From CAZFMJ01 sp964520045 (GTDB taxonomy: Bacteria; Elusimicrobiota; Elusimicrobia; Elusimicrobiales; CAZFMJ01): a stretch of 31,323 bases of DNA. Below the pieces are notes generated by a model. The model saw nothing but the letters and a program-made list of their open reading frames with translations. It was not told the origin of the DNA and ran no database searches. Both the position numbers and the translations under genes were made by a program. The stretch lies in NCBI GenBank assembly GCA_964520045.1, contig CAZFMJ010000031.1, forward strand, positions 1-31,323, written 5' to 3'. Positions 28,796 through 31,323 of this stretch are shown in pieces; positions within the stretch are counted from its first letter, which is position 1; each line of letters starts with the position of its first letter.

Positions 28796-28850
28796 GTCAT
28801 GCCGGTGAAAACCGACATCCAGAGTTTCTTAAGCTGTTAGACTGGTAACT
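28796..28850 (+). repeat. GTCATnCCGGTGAAAACCGnnATCCAGAG palindromic repeat
   Basis: ATGCCGGT and ACCGACAT form an 8-bp stem with one mismatch around a GAAA loop (28799-28818), followed by CCAGAGTTT and TAAGCTGTTAGACTGG. The right half is nearly repeated at 1562-1605, where a two-hairpin module lies in the loop. It belongs to the general class of 'GTCATTCC...GGAATCCAG' intergenic palindromes seen in many bacteria. With the heptamer array it fills the 239-bp spacer. Confidence 0.6.
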
Positions 28851-28903
28851 TTAAGATCGTTACTCTGGCTAGCTTTTTCTGTGACACGGTAAACGTGTTT
28901 CAA

Positions 28904-30115
28904 ATGAATAATAATTTACAATGCACGGTAAGGCGTTTGCCGATAGCTGTTTCGGCCGTGGGCATGATGCTGGCCCTGGGAAGCATCTATGCCTGGAGCA
29001 TTTTTAAGCTTCCTTTAATGCGGGCGCACGGCTGGACGGGGCCGGAAACGGGATTTGCTTTTACTCTTGCCATACTTTTTGTGGGCATTGCCACGGCTCT
29101 CGGCGGAGGGCTTGTCGATAAGGCCGGAAGCAGGAAAATAGCCGTTTTCGCCTCAATACTATTTGCTTGCGGTACATTGCTTTCAGGTTTGGCCGATACG
29201 CTCGGCAGTAAACATCTTCTCTGGCTTGGCTATGGAATAATAGGCGGAGCAGGAAACGGGCTTTGCTATATTACCTGCATAGCCGTTCTTCTGCGCTGGT
29301 TTCCGGGGAAAAAGGGTCTTATTTCCGGGCTTGGAGTGATGGGGTTTGCGCTGGGCGCCGCCGTTTTGGGTAAAATAGGGCCTTTTCTTATATTGAAATT
29401 CGGGGTTGCAAAAACATTTTATATTCTAGGCGCTTTATTTATAGTTGTCCTTCCACTGCTTGCCTTAAATCTTGAAAATCCCGTTAATGAACCATGCGCT
29501 GATAATAAGACCGTGTCCGGCATGACTATTAACGAGGCTCTTAAAATAAGGCAGTTTTATCTTATGTGGTTTATTTTATTTTTAAATGTGGTGGCGGGAG
29601 TGGCTGTGATGAGCAATCTCTCTCCCATGGCGCAGATGCAGGCGGGGATAAGCGCCGTCTCCGCGGGCATTCTTATATCCGCTGTTTCGCTTTTTAACGC
29701 TTTCGGCAGGATATTTTGGGCCGCCTTATCCGATAAAATCGGCGGGAAAATTGTTTTTATGCTAATGCTGGGAACGCAGTCGTTTGTAATGGCTTTTCTT
29801 CCCTCGGTTTCTAATACGTGGATTTTCAGCGCGATGTGCTGTTATATACTGTTTTGCTACGGAGGCGGGTTCGGCACAATGCCTTCCTTTGCAAGCGAAG
29901 CTTTCGGAGCCGGAAACATAGGCAGAATTTACGGCGCCATGCTGTTATCCCTGGGGTTGGGGGGAATTGTGGGGCCTATGCTTATGGAATTCGCAGGTAA
30001 ATTTTACGGAAATTTTTCAGCCGCGATATACACGGCCGGAGTTCTTCAGATTACAGGTTTTTCCCTCGCCTTTTTCTACCGCAAACCGCAGATTAAAATT
30101 GCGCTTCCAAGTTAA
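28904..30115 (+). CDS. OFA-type MFS transporter (oxalate/formate antiporter family)
   Basis: 403 residues from the ATG at 28904 (a GTG at 28895 would add three); no clear Shine-Dalgarno sequence. Twelve membrane segments with the OFA-like start 'MMLALGSIYAWSIFKLPLM' and 'WTGPETGFAFTLAILFVG', the loop 'GGGLVDKAGSRKIA', 'GGAGNGLCYITCIAVLLRWFP' (in parts) and 'ISGLGVMGFALGAAVLG'. Family members exchange small organic acids such as oxalate and formate, or lactate and pyruvate. The substrate here is unknown, but export of fermentation acids would fit. It is not a close paralogue of the two MFS genes upstream. Confidence 0.88.
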   Translation: MNNNLQCTVRRLPIAVSAVGMMLALGSIYAWSIFKLPLMRAHGWTGPETGFAFTLAILFVGIATALGGGLVDKAGSRKIAVFASILFACGTLLSGLADTLGSKHLLWLGYGIIGGAGNGLCYITCIAVLLRWFPGKKGLISGLGVMGFALGAAVLGKIGPFLILKFGVAKTFYILGALFIVVLPLLALNLENPVNEPCADNKTVSGMTINEALKIRQFYLMWFILFLNVVAGVAVMSNLSPMAQMQAGISAVSAGILISAVSLFNAFGRIFWAALSDKIGGKIVFMLMLGTQSFVMAFLPSVSNTWIFSAMCCYILFCYGGGFGTMPSFASEAFGAGNIGRIYGAMLLSLGLGGIVGPMLMEFAGKFYGNFSAAIYTAGVLQITGFSLAFFYRKPQIKIALPS

Positions 30116-30132
30116 AACCATCCTCCCAAATA

Positions 30133-30147
30133 CCATGGGACTTTTGG
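30133..30147 (+). repeat. CCATGGGACTTTTGG repeat behind the OFA gene
   Basis: Identical, in opposite orientation, to 3044-3058. It lies 17 bp after the stop codon, within a stretch of CCCAAA and TTGGG words that could fold. A lone TATAAT at 30220-30225 lies further on, without a good -35. Confidence 0.55.
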
Positions 30148-30291
30148 GTTAATTCCAAATAGGCCCAATGCCGAAAAAAAAATACCCAAATGGCTCATAC
30201 GGAAAAATGCGTTAATCAATATAATATTCAACACAACAGACTTGGGCTTTGCGTCCAATCTGGCGGAGTCAAACAGAATAAGGAGACTAAA

Positions 30292-30846
30292 ATGAAAAAA
30301 CTGATACTTGTCGTGATGGCAGTGTGTGCGGGAAATATCGCAAATGCGGGCGTAATGAGCGAGCTTATAAATTCGGCGGGTTTGTCAAATGTGCAGCAGG
30401 CCGAATTTGTGAAATTGCCTGTTCCCATGGCGGTTGAACAGCTTTTTACAAAAACCGGAGCAAATGAACCGGTTAATGCCGTTAAAATATCCTGTCTAGG
30501 AAACGATACCCGCTCGATCGGAACGGAAATTAAATTGGTTGGGACGGCTGATGAACAAAAAGTTATCGTTACCCCGTACTATAAAGACGCATTCGGGAAG
30601 TGGATCAACAAAGATCTGATAGTCGGAAGCACTGAAAACAGGCTTGATAGAGTTTTGCGTGGGGCTAAAGAGGATAATTATTCCTCCGCGAAATATTATC
30701 AGGTATATGCGACAGCTGAATATCAACTCTCAATACCCAAAAATATACTTAAACAGAACGGCGGAAGTTTTAAGGGTTCCCTGAAAATAAGTTCGGAAGG
30801 TTATCCTATAGAAGATATAACTTTGAACTGCGTAACGGCTAAGTAA
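30292..30846 (+). CDS. Small secreted protein of unknown function
   Basis: 184 residues from the ATG at 30292, where AGGAG lies about 6 bp upstream and a signal peptide 'MKKLILVVMAVCAGNIANA' begins; the longer frame to 30190 has no such signals. The mature protein has a short helical start with a predicted amphipathic piece and then mostly beta strands ('NAVKISCLGNDTRSIG', 'KVIVTPYYKDAFGKWI', 'SLKISSEGYPIEDITLNC'). Two cysteines, near residues 67 and 181, could form a disulfide joining the ends. No family recognised. A strong terminator follows. Confidence 0.7.
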   Translation: MKKLILVVMAVCAGNIANAGVMSELINSAGLSNVQQAEFVKLPVPMAVEQLFTKTGANEPVNAVKISCLGNDTRSIGTEIKLVGTADEQKVIVTPYYKDAFGKWINKDLIVGSTENRLDRVLRGAKEDNYSSAKYYQVYATAEYQLSIPKNILKQNGGSFKGSLKISSEGYPIEDITLNCVTAK

Positions 30847-30893
30847 AAAAGGAATTTAGACTTAGACCGCATTGCGCAGTATGAGTCTGCAGT

Positions 30894-30938
30894 AAAACCG
30901 AACGGGCGTAGGTTTATGCCGGCGCCCGTTCGGTTTTT
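30894..30938 (+). terminator. Intrinsic terminator
   Basis: AAAACCGAACGGGCG (30894-30908) and CGCCCGTTCGGTTTT (30923-30937) form a 15-bp perfect stem with a 14-nt loop, ending in a T-run on the plus strand. The matching A-run makes it usable from the minus strand too, so it may also end the ankyrin gene that converges from the right. Confidence 0.9.
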
Positions 30939-31017
30939 ATTTGCCTGCTGGTGAGCAATATCGCGTTACATTCAGATATGGCCTGTGATGTTTTTGTGTC
31001 CGCTTATGCGGGGCAGA

Positions 31018-31323
31018 CTATTCCGCAAGGAGCATGTATATTTCCCGCTGGATATCGGATTTTTTATATATTTCCGCATACTGCAGGGCGAGTAAAGCCT
31101 GCTGTCTGTTTTGCTGAGCGAAAAGTTTTACCATTTCCACGTCATTGTCCACGACGAGTTTAAATATTAAAGGTTTACCGGCGCCGGCAACTTCCATGTT
31201 AAGCATTTTCTCTTTTGTTCCTTCATCGGCATTATTAAGCAGAATTTTGGCTATTTCAATATTCCTAAACTCTCCGGCTGAAGCAAGATACAGGGCTGTC
31301 GTATTTTGACCGCTCCCCCCCCC
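31018..31323 (-). CDS. Ankyrin-repeat protein, C-terminal part (gene runs off the right edge)
   Basis: The minus frame is open from the edge to the TAG at 31018-31020, about 100 codons. Two ankyrin-like units are readable: 'TTALYLASAGEFRNIEIAKILL' (shown in part: TTALYLASAG, IEIAKILL) and 'KPLIFKLVVDNDVEMVKLFA', each with the helix-turn-helix spacing of the family; a helical cap follows. Such proteins mediate protein contacts. The N-terminus and any signal peptide are outside the window. The first readable codons lie in a nine-base C run (G on the coding strand), where the assembly stops and base count may be wrong. Confidence 0.7.
   Translation of the reverse strand, partial: GGGSGQNTTALYLASAGEFRNIEIAKILLNNADEGTKEKMLNMEVAGAGKPLIFKLVVDNDVEMVKLFAQQNRQQALLALQYAEIYKKSDIQREIYMLLAE

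Overview
The window looks like one scaffold of a draft bacterial genome, probably metagenome-derived. It has a 10-N gap at 1282-1291, direct repeats at its left edge, and it stops inside a gene in a C homopolymer at the right edge. Host genes look moderately GC-rich by eye (high 40s percent). Many secreted or membrane proteins, and a 'YPSP...VGIGT..P.AKLDVRG' surface protein, remind me of Elusimicrobiota/Omnitrophota-type uncultured lineages. That placement is a weak inference; no rRNA is present to settle it.

Layout. 241-6194 (minus strand): a membrane-anchored CBM48-like protein, tRNA-Gly(CCC) plus a second tRNA-Gly cut by the gap, folE, a secreted helical protein, a CCA-adding enzyme, and an acyl-CoA ligase. 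6347-13403 (minus): a compact, clearly AT-richer six-gene defence cassette, read as antitoxin, RelE-like toxin, type III methyltransferase (Mod), type III restriction helicase-nuclease (Res), DarG macrodomain antitoxin, DarT DNA ADP-ribosyltransferase. Its genes overlap or nearly touch, and a promoter overlapped by a perfect 22-bp palindrome precedes it. 13474-17570 (minus): OPT peptide transporter, M20 peptidase and a stand-alone Lrp/AsnC sensor domain, which fit peptide uptake and use. 17637-30846: an alginate-lyase-like protein (+), a surface protein (-) with an in-frame amber codon near its end, then on the plus strand dtd, a TIM-barrel hydrolase-like protein, a small secreted protein, a DUF192 protein, two tandem paralogous MFS carriers, a secreted M3 metallopeptidase, an OFA-type MFS carrier and a small secreted protein with a strong terminator. 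The right edge carries the end of an ankyrin-repeat gene (-).

The most unusual feature besides the defence cassette is the intergenic DNA. Nearly every gap holds degenerate tandem arrays with units of 7, 8 or 9 bp from several unrelated families (GGTAGAC, GATTAAGT, TAGCTGGG, GCGATAAGY, AAGCACARA, CGCAAAGRR). They are often arranged as inverted pairs around a short core. Several abut or even supply the stop codon of the preceding gene, and one heptamer array (TTTAGAG) sits in frame inside the cca gene. Two gaps also share a two-hairpin element whose variable stem carries three compensatory base-pair changes.

Together the metabolic genes suggest a heterotroph that takes up peptides (OPT, M20, M3) and possibly polysaccharide breakdown products (alginate-lyase-like and TIM-barrel proteins, MFS carriers). 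The defence cassette looks like a horizontally acquired insert placed directly behind the OPT gene.
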